From: Asaia bogorensis
GTDB taxonomy: Bacteria > Pseudomonadota > Alphaproteobacteria > Acetobacterales > Acetobacteraceae
Direction of reading: 5' to 3'
NCBI GenBank assembly: GCA_945886995.1
Contig: CAMCZJ010000164.1
Location: 1-6,725, forward strand
DNA length: 6,725 nucleotides
Numbering within the stretch: the first letter of the stretch is position 1; every line of letters begins with the position of its first letter. Under the pieces are notes generated by a model that was given only the letters and a program-made list of their open reading frames with translations, made no database searches and was not told the origin of the DNA. Of this stretch, positions 6,689 through 6,725 are shown piece after piece. The translations under genes were made by a program, and so were the position numbers.

Positions 6689-6710
6689 ATGCTGGCTAAG
6701 GGTGCAGCAT
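6689..6710. promoter_or_regulatory. Operator-like inverted repeat upstream of the amidase operon
   Basis: ATGCTG (6689-6694) and CAGCAT (6705-6710) are exact reverse complements around a 10-nt spacer, 12 nt before the amidase start codon. Its size and position fit a binding site for a dimeric regulator at the head of the operon. A 6-bp dyad can occur by chance, and the promoter probably lies partly beyond the window edge, so this is tentative. No regulator gene is in the window. Confidence 0.3.
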
Positions 6711-6725
6711 GCCGTCTGATTGCAG

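Noticed and set aside
1..6725. Mobile element, phage, CRISPR, defence or toxin-antitoxin system
   Set aside because: No transposase, integrase, regular spaced repeats, terminal repeats or small paired genes are seen; every long frame with family motifs is a metabolic or transport gene.

Overview
The window looks like an ordinary stretch of a GC-rich proteobacterial chromosome, packed with genes for small-molecule catabolism. The taxon is an inference. Two Bug/TctC-type periplasmic receptors with leaders of the RRxLL...APA.AQAQ type, no TctA/TctB genes beside them, and the amidase/FAH/M20 gene mix are typical of Alphaproteobacteria such as the Acetobacteraceae (Roseomonas-like); a Betaproteobacterium is also possible. 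I see no RNA genes, CRISPR array, insertion sequence, phage gene or defence module.

The left part (1-1007, minus strand) is a two-gene unit: a hotdog-fold (4HBT) acyl-CoA thioesterase followed after 21 nt by an enoyl-CoA hydratase/isomerase that runs off the left edge. A 130-nt divergent intergenic region (1008-1137) separates it from a plus-strand Bug receptor gene (1138-2109), which has a strong Shine-Dalgarno. The receptor gene converges tail to tail, with only 12 nt between, on the end of the right-hand minus-strand unit. A perfect 7-bp inverted repeat contains both stop codons.

The right part (2122-6676, minus strand) is read from right to left: amidase-signature amidase, 27 nt, FAH-family hydrolase, 29 nt, second Bug receptor, 65 nt, M20 metallopeptidase without a signal peptide. 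The first three genes look like one operon. The 65-nt gap before the M20 gene holds a 9-bp hairpin followed by a T-rich tract, which fits an intrinsic terminator or a partial one that lowers M20 expression. An inverted repeat sits just upstream of the amidase gene and may be an operator.

A reasonable model, by inference, is that the periplasmic receptor binds a carboxylated or amide-bearing organic acid and a separate TTT permease imports it. The cytoplasmic amidase and M20 enzyme then open amide or N-acyl bonds, and the FAH enzyme processes a 2-oxo acid intermediate. The left pair handles CoA thioesters. The substrate cannot be read from the sequence. All seven genes have intact reading frames and, for the enzymes, intact catalytic residues. 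I found no clearly novel system; the most checkable signals are the intergenic structures and the gene combination.
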